Assembly (NCBI RefSeq): GCF_002705925.1
Contig: NZ_NKRE01000001.1
Coordinates: 2,807,282 to 2,871,281, forward strand
DNA from: Mycobacterium ostraviense
Lineage (GTDB): Bacteria; Actinomycetota; Actinomycetes; Mycobacteriales; Mycobacteriaceae
DNA: 64,000 bases
Direction: 5' to 3'
The notes below the pieces were generated by a model, which saw nothing but the letters and a program-made list of their open reading frames with translations, did no database searches and had not been told where the DNA came from. A program made the position numbers and the translations under genes. Of the stretch, positions 46,028 to 54,801 are shown in pieces (within the stretch, counting starts at the first letter, position 1; every line of letters starts with the position of its first letter).

Positions 46028-46884
46028 GAGGTCATCATGCGGGAACCGCGGCGGAACCGCACGAGGTACCTGGGCAGCCGGCGCACCGGCACCGGCTTGG
46101 GCCAGTCATCGGCCCGGAAGTATGCGTCGGAACCGCCATCGACGAACACGACACTGCCGCAAAGGAAATCGGCGGAGTCCGACAATAGGAAGCAAATCCA
46201 GTCGGCCATGTGCGCGACGTCGCCGAAGCCACCGATGGGAATAGGGAACGACCGAACGGCTTTGGCTTGCGTCGGGTCCGACAGCTGCTCCTGCAGCAGC
46301 GGCGTCATGATGGCGCCGGGCGCCAGAGCATTGAGCCGTATACCCGAACCTGCCCATTCCGGCAGCACGGCATGGCGCCGAACCCAGCGGCTCACCGCGA
46401 TTTTCGACGCCGCGTACATGATCGACGGCGCCGCTCTGCCGAATAGTTTCACCGACCGCAGCGCCCCATCGGCGTTATTCTGCAGCAGTGCTCGCACGGT
46501 TCGCCGGGGAACCGCCGGAACCGTCGTCGTCGAGTTGCTGCCGATAACAACCACCTTCGCACGTTCGCCGGCGGCCAATGCGGGCCGCCATGCCTGCAGC
46601 AATTCGACCACGCCCAGGTAATTGACCTGGGTGATCCGCCGCAACCGGTCCTGCCCCGGGCCCGGCCCCAAACCTGCAGCCAGTACGGCACCGTCGAGCC
46701 TGCCGCCCGAGGCCACCACGACTCCGTCCGCGGCGTGCACACGTCCCTGTGGTGTCGACAAGTCGGCGACGACGTCGGCGTCTTTGAGGTCGACTCCGAT
46801 CACCGTGTGGCCGTCGTCGCGGAGCCGGGCCGCGGCCGCGCGGCCCATCCCGGATGCCACTCCGGTGATTGCATAGGTGCCCAT
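46015..46884 (-). CDS. SDR-family oxidoreductase
   Basis: 289 residues. The N-terminal YAITGVASGMGRAAAARLRD is a TGxxxGxG loop; VDLKDADVVADLST is the cofactor region; LAAGLGPGPG, VVVIGSNSTTT and YAASKIAVSRW (YxxxK) follow; the C-terminus SVVFVDGGSDAYF is typical. The sequence resembles the 3-alpha-hydroxysteroid dehydrogenase-like SDRs. The stop lies in the 7-bp repeat array. It may be cotranscribed with mtn downstream. Confidence 0.9.
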   Translation of the reverse strand: MGTYAITGVASGMGRAAAARLRDDGHTVIGVDLKDADVVADLSTPQGRVHAADGVVVASGGRLDGAVLAAGLGPGPGQDRLRRITQVNYLGVVELLQAWRPALAAGERAKVVVIGSNSTTTVPAVPRRTVRALLQNNADGALRSVKLFGRAAPSIMYAASKIAVSRWVRRHAVLPEWAGSGIRLNALAPGAIMTPLLQEQLSDPTQAKAVRSFPIPIGGFGDVAHMADWICFLLSDSADFLCGSVVFVDGGSDAYFRADDWPKPVPVRRLPRYLVRFRRGSRMMTSGDR

Positions 46885-46915
46885 TGCGATCTCCGATCCT
46901 GCTCGGGCGGCGCCA

Positions 46916-47830
46916 TCAGGTCGTCATGGCGGCGCGTTCCAGGTCGAGCAACTGCTCGCCGTGCCGTTCTTCCTCATATGCCTGGCGGCCACCGCGCAGG
47001 CCGAACAACCGCTTCGAGATCAACAGGTACAACACCGCAGCCATATTGATGGTGAAGGTCACCACCCGGGTCATGGTGATGCCCTTGGTCAGGTCATGGA
47101 TCTCCAACGGCAGGAATAGCGAAGTTGCCACGACCGCGAAGTATTCGCCCCAGCGCTTCAACAGCCATAGGCCCACGCCCTCGACCACCTGCAAGACCGC
47201 ATAGGCGGCCAGCATGAACGTGATCAGCGTCAGCGTGGATGGCTTTGCAGCCAGCGCCTTTTCCAGTTCGTGTATCGCCGACATTTGATCGACCTTGAAC
47301 CCGGCTGCGCGAAAAACCGGCAGGTCGCGATCGAGGGTGGCTTGAATGGCTCCGCGTGCCCCGCGAAACTCCCACACCGCCCACGCGGCGAGACCGAGCA
47401 CCATGGCCCGAAACAGCCGCTCGACCGCGAGCACCCGGATGATGATGGCTTGGCGTAACGCCTTGCCCCGCATGATCAGTGGTGCGTCTTCGGGATGGCC
47501 GCGTCCATGCGGTTCACCGAGGGTGAAGTCGCCGCAGCGAAGACAGCGCCATACTTCACCGAGTTTGGTGGTGGCGCTCAGCCGGTCTGCGAGTGCCTCG
47601 TCGTCGGGTGCATAAGTGGCGTGCCCGCTGACTGCACACGCAATCAGTTCCCATCGGTTCACGCCACGAGTTTCGCGCTTGGCCACGAGCCGATCATTCA
47701 GTGCGGGTGGCGAGCCGCGCAAGACGGCGCGCATACTTGCCATTCGCGCCCATCGCGGGTTGTCATGCGCACTCGAACCGCCGCCGAACTTACCTCCCAA
47801 TCCAACGGGCACACCAGCACCATCGAGCAC
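46916..47830 (-). CDS. DUF2127-type membrane protein
   Basis: Up to 304 residues. The first ~55 residues are poorly protein-like, and the conserved part seems to start near VNRWELIACAVSGHATYAPD, so GTG 47662 or ATG 47734 are also possible starts. A pair WRCLRCGDFTLGEP suggests a small zinc-like motif. Four membrane segments follow (VLGLAAWAVWEF, LITFMLAAYAVLQVVEGVGL, YFAVVATSLFLPLEIHDL, INMAAVLYLLISKRLFG). This is the DUF2127 pattern. Function unknown. Convergent/overlapping genes are absent; an SDR diverges upstream. Confidence 0.7.
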   Translation of the reverse strand: MLDGAGVPVGLGGKFGGGSSAHDNPRWARMASMRAVLRGSPPALNDRLVAKRETRGVNRWELIACAVSGHATYAPDDEALADRLSATTKLGEVWRCLRCGDFTLGEPHGRGHPEDAPLIMRGKALRQAIIIRVLAVERLFRAMVLGLAAWAVWEFRGARGAIQATLDRDLPVFRAAGFKVDQMSAIHELEKALAAKPSTLTLITFMLAAYAVLQVVEGVGLWLLKRWGEYFAVVATSLFLPLEIHDLTKGITMTRVVTFTINMAAVLYLLISKRLFGLRGGRQAYEEERHGEQLLDLERAAMTT

Positions 47831-47901
47831 GTCTAGCTTAGGTTTGACTACCTGAGGTGGTGACTGGCGATCGCAGGTGTCTCCCGAACGGAGGTAGTGG
47901 C

Positions 47902-48720
47902 ATGGCTGTGCATGGGGATGTGTTGACCGTTATCGGTGCCGGCGGCATCGGTCAGGCGATTGCCCGCCGGTCGGGCTCTGGCAAGACGGTACTGCTGGCC
48001 GACAACAACGACGAGGCGCTGGCATCCGTCGTCGAATCCCTCTCCGCTGCCGGCCATCGCGTGCTGGGTCGCAGCGTCGACGTCGCTTCAGCGGAATCAG
48101 TTCGCGGGCTCGCGCAGTACGCCGCCTCCCTCGGCAATGTCACCCACGTGGCACACACCGCCGGGCTCTCCCCGGTGCAAGCCTGGGCGCAAACAATCCT
48201 GGCTGTCGACCTGGTCGGCGTTGCGCTGATGCTGCAGGAGTTCGGCGACGTCGTCGCGCCGGGCGGCGCGGGTGTGGTGATCGCCAGCATGGCAGGCCAC
48301 CTGGTCCCGCCGCTGACCGCCGAGCAAGAGCACGCGCTGGCCCACAACCCGCCGGGTGACCTGCTAGCGCTCGACTTCGTCAGCCGGGTCACCGAACCGG
48401 CCTTTGCCTACCCGATCGCTAAGCGGGCCAATCATATTCGAGTGTGTGCCGCGAGCGCGCAGTGGGGCCGCCGCGGCGCTCGGATAAACTCGATCAGCCC
48501 CGGCATCATCTCGACGCCAATGGGGCAGCAGGAACTGCACTCCGGCGTCGGCGAAGACATGCGGGCGATGATCGCCAGCTCGGGCACTGGCCGCATCGGA
48601 ACCCCTGACGACATCGCAGCGGCAGCGGCCTTTCTGCTCGGCCCCGACGCATCCTTTATCACCGGTACCGACCTGCTGGTCGACGGTGGCGTCATCGCGG
48701 CCGTGCGGTCGGGCAGCTAA
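47902..48720 (+). CDS. SDR-family oxidoreductase
   Basis: 272 residues from ATG 47902, with GGAGG 8 bases upstream. LTVIGAGGIGQAIARR at the N-terminus, VTHVAHTAGLS, VVIASMAGHL, a catalytic region AYPIAKRANHIRV (Y-x3-K), and SFITGTDLLVDGGV. The Rossmann loop GAGGIGQA is shortened compared with the typical TGxxxGIG. Complete gene, single transcription unit as far as can be seen. Substrate unknown. Confidence 0.88.
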   Translation: MAVHGDVLTVIGAGGIGQAIARRSGSGKTVLLADNNDEALASVVESLSAAGHRVLGRSVDVASAESVRGLAQYAASLGNVTHVAHTAGLSPVQAWAQTILAVDLVGVALMLQEFGDVVAPGGAGVVIASMAGHLVPPLTAEQEHALAHNPPGDLLALDFVSRVTEPAFAYPIAKRANHIRVCAASAQWGRRGARINSISPGIISTPMGQQELHSGVGEDMRAMIASSGTGRIGTPDDIAAAAAFLLGPDASFITGTDLLVDGGVIAAVRSGS

Positions 48721-48805
48721 TTCAACCCTCAGCTAACCCGGATCTTTCAGCAGGCGCGGGCGTGTCGCGTGGTCGAGCACGCCTCCGGTGTGCGGCAGAT
48801 GATCT

Positions 48806-48875
48806 ACATTTTCTGCCCACCGCTAGAGCCCGCCTGTCCGCGACAAATCCGTTGCACTGTAGGGGTTGTCGCGCA
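48806..48875 (+). repeat. Dispersed repeat B, short copy 3
   Basis: TTTTCTGCCCACCG, GCCTGTCCGCGACAAATCCG and GGGTTGTCGCG follow the same order as part of 44510-44550. It marks the start of the degenerate 48.8-49.9 kb segment. Confidence 0.45.
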
Positions 48876-48962
48876 TGGGTGGGCACTTCGGGTATCGGGT
48901 CTGTCTTGTGACTGGTCTGGTGGGCGCGGCAACTCCGGTGCGATGTTCGCCGTGAGCGAAAT

Positions 48963-49613
48963 GTGAAATCGGTTGTTGGCAGGCACTTTCTGCCCGGGTA
49001 TTTGTCAGAGGCCGCCGATAGGTTGGGTGCTATGGATTGGCAGGCGATCACGGCGGCCTTTGACGGGTTGGATGCCGCGCTGGATGTGGTGGTGGGCCTG
49101 AACTTTGATGCGCTGAGCACCGCGCAGTGGTTGACGCTACTGCAGCGCTGCGAAACAGCGCGCCGGCTCATACCGGTACCCGAGCATCAGCTGATCAACC
49201 ACCTGGCCCGCCAGGCCAGCCCCGAAGAGTTGGGCGGCAAGCTGTCGCATGCGATTGCTGAGTGGACGTTGATCAGCCGGGCTGAGGCCGGCCGGCGCAT
49301 TAATGTGGCCGCCGATCTGGGGCCGCGGCGCGGGTTGACCGGTGAGCCGATCGCCCCGGCGCTGGCGGCCACCGCTGCCGCACAGCGCGACGGTCATATC
49401 GGCGCCGAGAGAACACCTTACGGTGATCCGCCGGTTTTGCCGGCAGCTGCCCGGCTGGGTCGATCAAGCCACCCGCGAGCGCGCCGAAGCCCAGCTGGCC
49501 CGCCAAGCCGGCCAGTTTCGCCCCGAACAGCTGGCCGAGCTGGCCGCCACCTTGGCCGATTGCCTCAATCCCGACGGCACCTACCGCGATGAGGACCGGG
49601 CGCGCCGGCGCGG
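48963..49613 (+). pseudogene. 13E12-family (DUF222) protein, N-terminal remnant with frameshift
   Basis: Reads MDWQAITAAFDGLDAALDVV, TAQWLTLLQRCETARRLIPV, ELGGKLSHAIAEWTLISRAE and [10 protein letters not shown] in one frame. An extra AGAA near 49409-49412 shifts the frame; [20 protein letters not shown] and [19 protein letters not shown] continue in another. The typical HNH half is missing: the sequence passes into an MFS remnant at about 49614. DUF222 proteins are repeated many times in mycobacterial genomes. Confidence 0.8.
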
Positions 49614-49900
49614 GCAATGCAGACGCTGGCCCCACATCAGATGGCCAGGGGTTCGACGATGATCAAGGTCAATCAGCAGGTGGCGGCCGCGGTGGGCACC
49701 GCGCTCCTGTCGGTGATCCTGACCAGCCAGCTCCACCAACCGGTAATGTCGCGGCGGCCCCTTTCTCTGAACGACCTTTCGCACGCCTACAGCGCGGCGC
49801 TTGTGGTGGCGGTCGTACTGGTCGGGTTGACTTTCATACCGCTGGCCTTCTTGTACAAGAAGCCAGAGGCCATGGCGCCGAGGCACCCTGAACGGAGCGA
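49614..49900 (+). pseudogene. DHA2-type MFS transporter, C-terminal remnant
   Basis: The frame [57 protein letters not shown] and IPLAFLYKKPEAMAP is the last two membrane segments of an EmrB/QacA-type (14-TM) transporter. About 40 residues between the two segments are missing compared with typical relatives. All of the rest of the gene is absent. A polar extension continues to 50051. Confidence 0.65.
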
Positions 49901-50020
49901 GCCGGGTGGCGCCGCGCAGCACAGCGGGGCAGTCATCGACAGGTATTCACTGACTCGCTCGGTCATGGGCATTCTTCGCAACCGGCGTCTCTCGCCCGGT
50001 CCGCCGACCCACCCTCGAGG

Positions 50021-51742
50021 TCACGGCGCGTCGAAGTTGTGCAAGGTCTGATTTGTCCCCTCACTCACCGTGACGTAGCCGTCCCCGTCCGGGTGGAAGG
50101 CGATCGCCTCACCCTGGGATTCGTTCGGAACCGCGGGCCCCATAGCGGGCTGTTGGCTGAACGGCGACCAGGCACTGCTGTTCGGGTCCCGATTCCATAG
50201 CAGCACGTCGCGATAGGTGCGGACGGCCAATTCCGAACCGTCTGGTGAGAAGTCGGCGCTGGTGACAAGTTTCGAGTTGGTCTGCGACAAGTCCAGCGTC
50301 GCGACTTGTTGCAGCGTTGTATCACCGGTACTTCCCCACGCCGTTGCCGGTGCCGAATAGACGCGGGAAATGTTGGCGCTGGTCTTTTCGATGACCATCA
50401 GGTTGCCCGAGCGTGGATCGACGGCCAGTGACTCGGAGTTGATCTTTTCTCCATTGGGATAGCCAAGACGAAGCTGATCGACCCCCGTCAACGTGGTGTT
50501 CGTGGGGTTGGTCGCCGTGCCGGTCACCGTCGGCTCGGGGACGCGGTAGATGACGACGTCGCTGCGCGACAATCCGTTGTCGCCGATGTCGCCGACATAG
50601 ATATAGGACTTGCCGTCGGCCGCGGTGGCGACCTCGATGTCTTCCCAGTCGACGGCTTTTGCACCACCAAGTGCGTAGCTGCCCAAGGTTTGGCCGGTCT
50701 TTGCGTCGACAGCGAAGATTCGCGCCGAGTCCCCCGAATCATTGTGCACCCAAACGACATTCGGGTTCTTGATGCCGGCGTCAATACCCGAGATCTCCTG
50801 GAGAGCACCGTCGGTGATGGTTCCCCCGTTCGACGAGGCGAGATCGCCGGAACGGGCAGCGTCGACGGCGTTCTGGCCGGGATCAATCGGCCCGCCAGGA
50901 TCCGACGGACCGCCCGGAATGCCGGGTGCACCGACCTGGGTGCCGGGTGCCCCGGTGGAACCGGCACGGCCAGCCAGTTGTCCACCGGCACCGCCGGCTC
51001 CACCCGGGCCGGGGTCGGCACCCGAACCGCCCATGCCGCCGTTGCCGCCGTCGCCGATCAACTGGGCGGGGCCACCGACACCGCCGACGCCGCCTGTGCT
51101 GCCCGGCACACCGGCCCCGCCGGCGCCGCCGCTTCCGCCGTTGCCCCACAGCACACCCCCGGCTCCGCCCCGTCCGCCGGGCGGGGCGGCCGAAACGCCC
51201 GAAGCGCCCGCGACACCGCCGCCGCCTCGGCCACCGGCGCCGCCGTTGCCGATCAGACCAGCGCTGCCGCCGTTGCCTCCGGCCTGACCGGCCCCGCCCG
51301 ATCCGCCGTCGCCGCCATTGCCGTACAGCAACCCGCCCGGCCCGCCGTCGTGCCCGGTGCCGGGCGCCCCGTTGGCGCCGTCACCGATCAGCGGACGGCC
51401 CAACAGGGTCTGCGCGGGCGAGTTGATCATGTTGAGCGCCGCCTGCGCCAGCGGATTGGCATTGGCCGATTCGGCGGCCGCATACGATCCCGCACTCGCC
51501 GTCAACGACTCCACGAACTGCTGATGGAAATCGCTGGCCCGGGCGCTCAGCGCCTGATATTCGCGGGCATGCGCGGAGAACAGCGACGCCACCGCCGTCG
51601 AGACCTCATCCTGTGCGGCTGCCGGTATTGCGGTGGTTGGCAGCGCTGCCGCCGTGGTCGCCGACTTCAGCGCCGCGCCCATAGTTGCCAATTCGGTCGC
51701 CGCGGACGACAACAGCTGTAGAACCGCCACCAGGTACGACAT
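50021..51742 (-). CDS. PE_PGRS protein with C-terminal beta-propeller domain
   Basis: 573 residues, uninterrupted. Residues 1-~95 are a PE domain (MSYLVAVLQLLSSAATELAT, AHAREYQALSARASDFHQQF, SYAAAESANA with the YxxxE export signal). GRPLIGDGANGAPGTGHDGG opens the PGRS part, GGxGG repeats to about residue 300. The last ~270 residues are not PGRS: GALQEISGIDAGIKNPNVVW, RIFAVDAKTGQTLGSYALGG, YIYVGDIGDNGLSRSDVVIY, SLAVDPRSGNLMVIEKTS, VTSADFSPDGSELAVRTYRD and AIAFHPDGDGYVTVSEG look like beta-propeller blades. Most PE_PGRS proteins lack such a domain. Its promoter shares the 51743-51888 region with the divergent alcohol dehydrogenase. Confidence 0.9.
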   Translation of the reverse strand: MSYLVAVLQLLSSAATELATMGAALKSATTAAALPTTAIPAAAQDEVSTAVASLFSAHAREYQALSARASDFHQQFVESLTASAGSYAAAESANANPLAQAALNMINSPAQTLLGRPLIGDGANGAPGTGHDGGPGGLLYGNGGDGGSGGAGQAGGNGGSAGLIGNGGAGGRGGGGVAGASGVSAAPPGGRGGAGGVLWGNGGSGGAGGAGVPGSTGGVGGVGGPAQLIGDGGNGGMGGSGADPGPGGAGGAGGQLAGRAGSTGAPGTQVGAPGIPGGPSDPGGPIDPGQNAVDAARSGDLASSNGGTITDGALQEISGIDAGIKNPNVVWVHNDSGDSARIFAVDAKTGQTLGSYALGGAKAVDWEDIEVATAADGKSYIYVGDIGDNGLSRSDVVIYRVPEPTVTGTATNPTNTTLTGVDQLRLGYPNGEKINSESLAVDPRSGNLMVIEKTSANISRVYSAPATAWGSTGDTTLQQVATLDLSQTNSKLVTSADFSPDGSELAVRTYRDVLLWNRDPNSSAWSPFSQQPAMGPAVPNESQGEAIAFHPDGDGYVTVSEGTNQTLHNFDAP

Positions 51743-51767
51743 CGCCGTTCCTCCACCAAGCTATGTA

Positions 51768-51841
51768 ATCAATCGCTTGATGGTATCGGCACACGGCTGT
51801 TCGCGGTGTCGCTATCAACCAAATAATCAATCGGTTGATAG
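51768..51841. promoter_or_regulatory. Two ATCAA-N4-TTGAT operators between PE_PGRS and alcohol dehydrogenase
   Basis: ATCAATCGCTTGAT (51768-51781) and ATCAATCGGTTGAT (51826-51839) are near-identical palindromic sites 58 bp apart. The second also forms CTATCAACC (51812-51820) / GGTTGATAG (51833-51841) arms. They lie between divergent starts at 51742 and 51889. A TetR- or MarR-type regulator is expected; the divergent TetR pair near 54 kb is a candidate. Confidence 0.6.
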
Positions 51842-51888
51842 TATGTCGTCCCGCCGTTCCGGGGAGCCATGATGGATGCGAGGGATCC

Positions 51889-53046
51889 ATGAGAAGCCGC
51901 GCCGCCATTCTCTACGAGTACGGCCGCCCGTGGACCGTCGAAGAGTTCGACCTGGATCCGCCCCGTTTCGGCGAAGTCCTGGTGCGTCTCGCGGCCACCG
52001 GGTTGTGCCACTCCGACGAACACATCCGCCAGGGCAGGCTGGCTCCCCCCGCAGAAACGCTGCGTTCCCTGGGACTCCCGGCGATGTCGCCGACGATCGG
52101 CGGACACGAAGGCTCGGGCATCGTGGTCGAGGTCGGCGAGGGAGTCCGGCGTTTCGCGCCCGGCGACCATGTGGTGACGTCGTTCGTCGCCGTGTGCGGT
52201 CAGTGCCGATGGTGTGCCTGCGGCATGGAATACCTGTGCGACACCGGAGCCGGGACGCTCGCACCCGGTATGCCGACCGACGGCACATTTCGCCATCACA
52301 CCGTCGACGGGCGGAACCTGGGACACATATCCAAGATCGGGGCGTTCGCTGAACACACCGTTGTGTCCGCCGATTCGCTGGTCAAGATCGATCCCGGCTT
52401 CCCGTTGGTGCCCGCCGCGCTACTGGCATGCGCGGTTCCGACCGGATACGGTTCGGCGGCCCGTCGCGCCAGGGTGCGCGGTGGCGACACCGTGGTGGTG
52501 ATCGGCGCCGGCGGGATCGGCACCGCGGCCATCCAGGGCGCGCGGATCAGTGGCGCCGCCCGCATCGTCGCGGTCGATCCCGCCGAATTCAAGCGCACCT
52601 CCGCGCCGACATTCGGGGCCACCCATGCGGTGGCAACCGCGCCCGAAGCGTTCGAGTTGGTGCGCGAACTAACCCGCGGCGTGATGGCCGACGCCGTCGT
52701 CGTCGCCCCCGCGATGATAGAAGCGGCCGACGTCGACGCGGCGCTGAAGCTCACCCGCAAGGGCGGCACCTGCGTGCTCACCGGCCTGCCCGCACCGAAG
52801 ACATCCGCGGTCGACGTCGCGTTGCAGGATTTCATTTTGATGAATAAGACGTTGTGCGGCACGGTATTCGGCTCCTGCAATCCCAAGAGCGACATTCCGC
52901 TGCTGGCCACGCTGTACGAATCCGGGCGGCTGCTCCTCGACGAAATGATCACCAAGCGGTACGCGCTAGCCGAAATCAACGACGCCTATGCCGATCTCGC
53001 CGCGGGTGAGCTGATCCGCGGAGTCATCGATTTCAACCTGGGCTGA
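51889..53046 (+). CDS. Zinc-dependent alcohol dehydrogenase (class III/NDMA-type)
   Basis: 385 residues from ATG 51889 (MRSRAAILYEYGRPWTVEEF). GroES-like N-domain with the catalytic-zinc Cys in ATGLCHSDEH, GHEGSGIVVEVGEGV, and a structural zinc lobe CGQCRWCACGMEYLC. The Rossmann part has VVVIGAGGIGTAAIQGARI. The C-terminus GSCNPKSDIPLLATLYESGR resembles the NDMA-dependent/AdhD-like mycobacterial enzymes, which often use tightly bound NAD(H). It oxidises an alcohol of unknown identity. Shares a divergent promoter region with the PE_PGRS gene. Confidence 0.92.
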   Translation: MRSRAAILYEYGRPWTVEEFDLDPPRFGEVLVRLAATGLCHSDEHIRQGRLAPPAETLRSLGLPAMSPTIGGHEGSGIVVEVGEGVRRFAPGDHVVTSFVAVCGQCRWCACGMEYLCDTGAGTLAPGMPTDGTFRHHTVDGRNLGHISKIGAFAEHTVVSADSLVKIDPGFPLVPAALLACAVPTGYGSAARRARVRGGDTVVVIGAGGIGTAAIQGARISGAARIVAVDPAEFKRTSAPTFGATHAVATAPEAFELVRELTRGVMADAVVVAPAMIEAADVDAALKLTRKGGTCVLTGLPAPKTSAVDVALQDFILMNKTLCGTVFGSCNPKSDIPLLATLYESGRLLLDEMITKRYALAEINDAYADLAAGELIRGVIDFNLG

Positions 53047-53071
53047 CACGCCGTTCATCACGTCTGTCACA

Positions 53072-53283
53072 ACGGTCACTGGCGAGCCGGAGCCCAATGT
53101 GCCGATCTACGCACCTGGTCCGCCGAGCGTGCCATGGCTGCGAAAAATCGGCCAACTTCTCACTCTCAGAACACGTTCGGCGAAATCCTGGTGACGGCGA
53201 TCAGCGATGTGCCACTGCTCGGGCTCGCGGATCGTGAGCCAAGTCGAGACGGTCACTGGGCGAGCCGGAGCCCAATGTGGCCG
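53072..53283 (+). repeat. Two ~34-bp direct repeats
   Basis: ACGGTCACTGGCGAGCCGGA...CAATGTGCCG (53072-53104) recurs as ACGGTCACTGGGCGAGCCGG...CAATGTGGCCG (53249-53283) with two single-base insertions. The 145 bases between have an open minus-strand frame (WLTIREPEQWHIADRRHQDF) of unknown origin. No real gene is supported between 53047 and 53359. Confidence 0.6.
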
Positions 53284-53359
53284 TCTAATGGGATCTGATC
53301 GCGCGCCGGGCACCCGACACCCTGTGATTCCTGTGGCAGGATGTGGCCAGCCAACGCGG

Positions 53360-53989
53360 CTACGAGCGGTCGAACAGCGCGCCTCTGACCAACACCTTGG
53401 CCGAGCTCAGCGCCGCCTGGTACTCCTCGGGCGGCAGGGTGGCGGCCAACTCGGTCAGGCCGTAGATGAGTGCATAGATCGCCTCCACCGTGGCCCGCGC
53501 ATCGGGTTGTTCACCGAGTTCGCCGCGCTGCCGGGCATCGTCGACGATGCCCTCGATGATCTCGCGAAACGTCGTGAATCCGCGATCACCCACCTCGGCG
53601 GCTGCGGGCCAATCGGAGCTGACGATGTTTCCCGCCCGGATCGCCCACTCGAAGGCGGCCAGATCCGGGTACTCGCGCATCAATTGGCCACATTCGTCGA
53701 GCACTGCTTCGATCCGCTCGACGACGTCGCCGGGACCTTGCGCCGCAGTTCGCAGCCGTGGCATAGCGGCCTCGGCCCTGGCCGCGATCGTCGCCTTGAT
53801 CAGTTCCGACTTGTTCGGAAAGTAGTTGTACAAGCTGGCACTGGTCACCTCCGCCATCCGGGCGATCTCGCGGATCGTCGCCTGCGAGTAGCCGACCTCG
53901 GCCACGCACCGCATCGTCGCAACGATGATGCGCTGGCGGGTCTCCTCGCCGCTCGCGCCGACGGGGCGGCCAAGCTGTGCCCGGGTCAT
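53360..53989 (-). CDS. TetR-family regulator (paralogue 1)
   Basis: 209 residues from ATG 53989 (MTRAQLGRPVGASGEETRQR). HTH: MRCVAEVGYSQATIREIARM, then VTSASLYNYFPNKSELIKAT. The first ~60 residues are almost the same as in the divergent regulator at 54142, whereas the ligand domains differ. ATG 54007 is an alternative start. Likely targets are the palindrome at 54053 and perhaps sites near the alcohol dehydrogenase. Confidence 0.9.
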   Translation of the reverse strand: MTRAQLGRPVGASGEETRQRIIVATMRCVAEVGYSQATIREIARMAEVTSASLYNYFPNKSELIKATIAARAEAAMPRLRTAAQGPGDVVERIEAVLDECGQLMREYPDLAAFEWAIRAGNIVSSDWPAAAEVGDRGFTTFREIIEGIVDDARQRGELGEQPDARATVEAIYALIYGLTELAATLPPEEYQAALSSAKVLVRGALFDRS

Positions 53990-54052
53990 GGTGGGCGTGT
54001 TCCTCACTCACGTTGGGTGCCCGCGCTTGGCGGGCGGCATGGGTGCGACACG

Positions 54053-54068
54053 GTCGAATATATTCGAC
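54053..54068. promoter_or_regulatory. 16-bp perfect palindrome between the two TetR genes
   Basis: GTCGAATATATTCGAC is a perfect palindrome midway between the divergent starts at 53989 and 54142. Given near-identical HTH helices, both TetR proteins may bind it. Confidence 0.7.
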
Positions 54069-54141
54069 TGATCGATTAGTTCCGGCGTCCGTGCAGGCGG
54101 GCGGTGGGCGACCGACAGACCAATGGAGGACGCCGCGCGGC

Positions 54142-54801
54142 ATGACCGTTAGCTCTTCTGCGTCAGGGTCTCAATTGGGCCGGCCGGTGGGCGCACATGG
54201 TGAGCAGACTCGGCAACGGATCATCGCCGCGGCCATGCGCTGCGTTGCCGAGGTTGGCTACTCGCAGGCGACGATCCGCGAGATCGCCCGCGCGGCCGAC
54301 ATGACCAGCGGCAGCCTTTATCACTATTTCCCCAACAAGTCCGAGCTGCTCAACGCGACCGGCGAGGAGATCGAACAGATCGTGTTGCCAAGGCTGCGTG
54401 CGGCCGCGGCCCAGTCCGACGACGTCGTCGACCGACTCGATGCGGTGCTGGACGAGTCGACACGGCTGATTCACGACTACCCACACCTGGCCGCGTTCTT
54501 GCGGGCTGTCCGCCTCGAAAGCAATGCCCGGTCGGCGCGCGGAGGTCCGAAGTATCCGGGATCCAAGGCGCTGCGCGACGTCGTCAGCGAGATCGTCGCG
54601 GACGCGTACGGACAAGGTGTGCTGTCCCCGGACACCGACCCGACTGGAGCGGTAGAGGCCATCTGCGCGTTGACGCGCGGGCTGTCCGAGCAGGCGGCCA
54701 GTTTGGCGCCGGAGGCATATGAAGCCACGCTGGGCTCGGCAAAGAGACTGATCCGGGGCACGTTGTTCGCGGCTGCCAGGCGTCCGGTCAGCGAGCAGTG
54801 A
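54142..54801 (+). CDS. TetR-family regulator (paralogue 2)
   Basis: 219 residues from ATG 54142 (MTVSSSASGSQLGRPVGAHG). HTH: MRCVAEVGYSQATIREIARA, then MTSGSLYHYFPNKSELLNAT. It is a diverged duplicate of the gene at 53360. Its stop overlaps the ATG of the LLM oxidoreductase (TGATG, 54799-54803), so the two are cotranscribed and the oxidoreductase is the probable regulated function. Confidence 0.9.
   Translation: MTVSSSASGSQLGRPVGAHGEQTRQRIIAAAMRCVAEVGYSQATIREIARAADMTSGSLYHYFPNKSELLNATGEEIEQIVLPRLRAAAAQSDDVVDRLDAVLDESTRLIHDYPHLAAFLRAVRLESNARSARGGPKYPGSKALRDVVSEIVADAYGQGVLSPDTDPTGAVEAICALTRGLSEQAASLAPEAYEATLGSAKRLIRGTLFAAARRPVSEQ

Noticed and set aside
47834-47855. IdeR/DtxR-like box TTAGGTTTGACTACCTGA upstream of the 47902 SDR
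   Set aside because: Only the left half fits the consensus; the right half is poor and the spacing is one base short.
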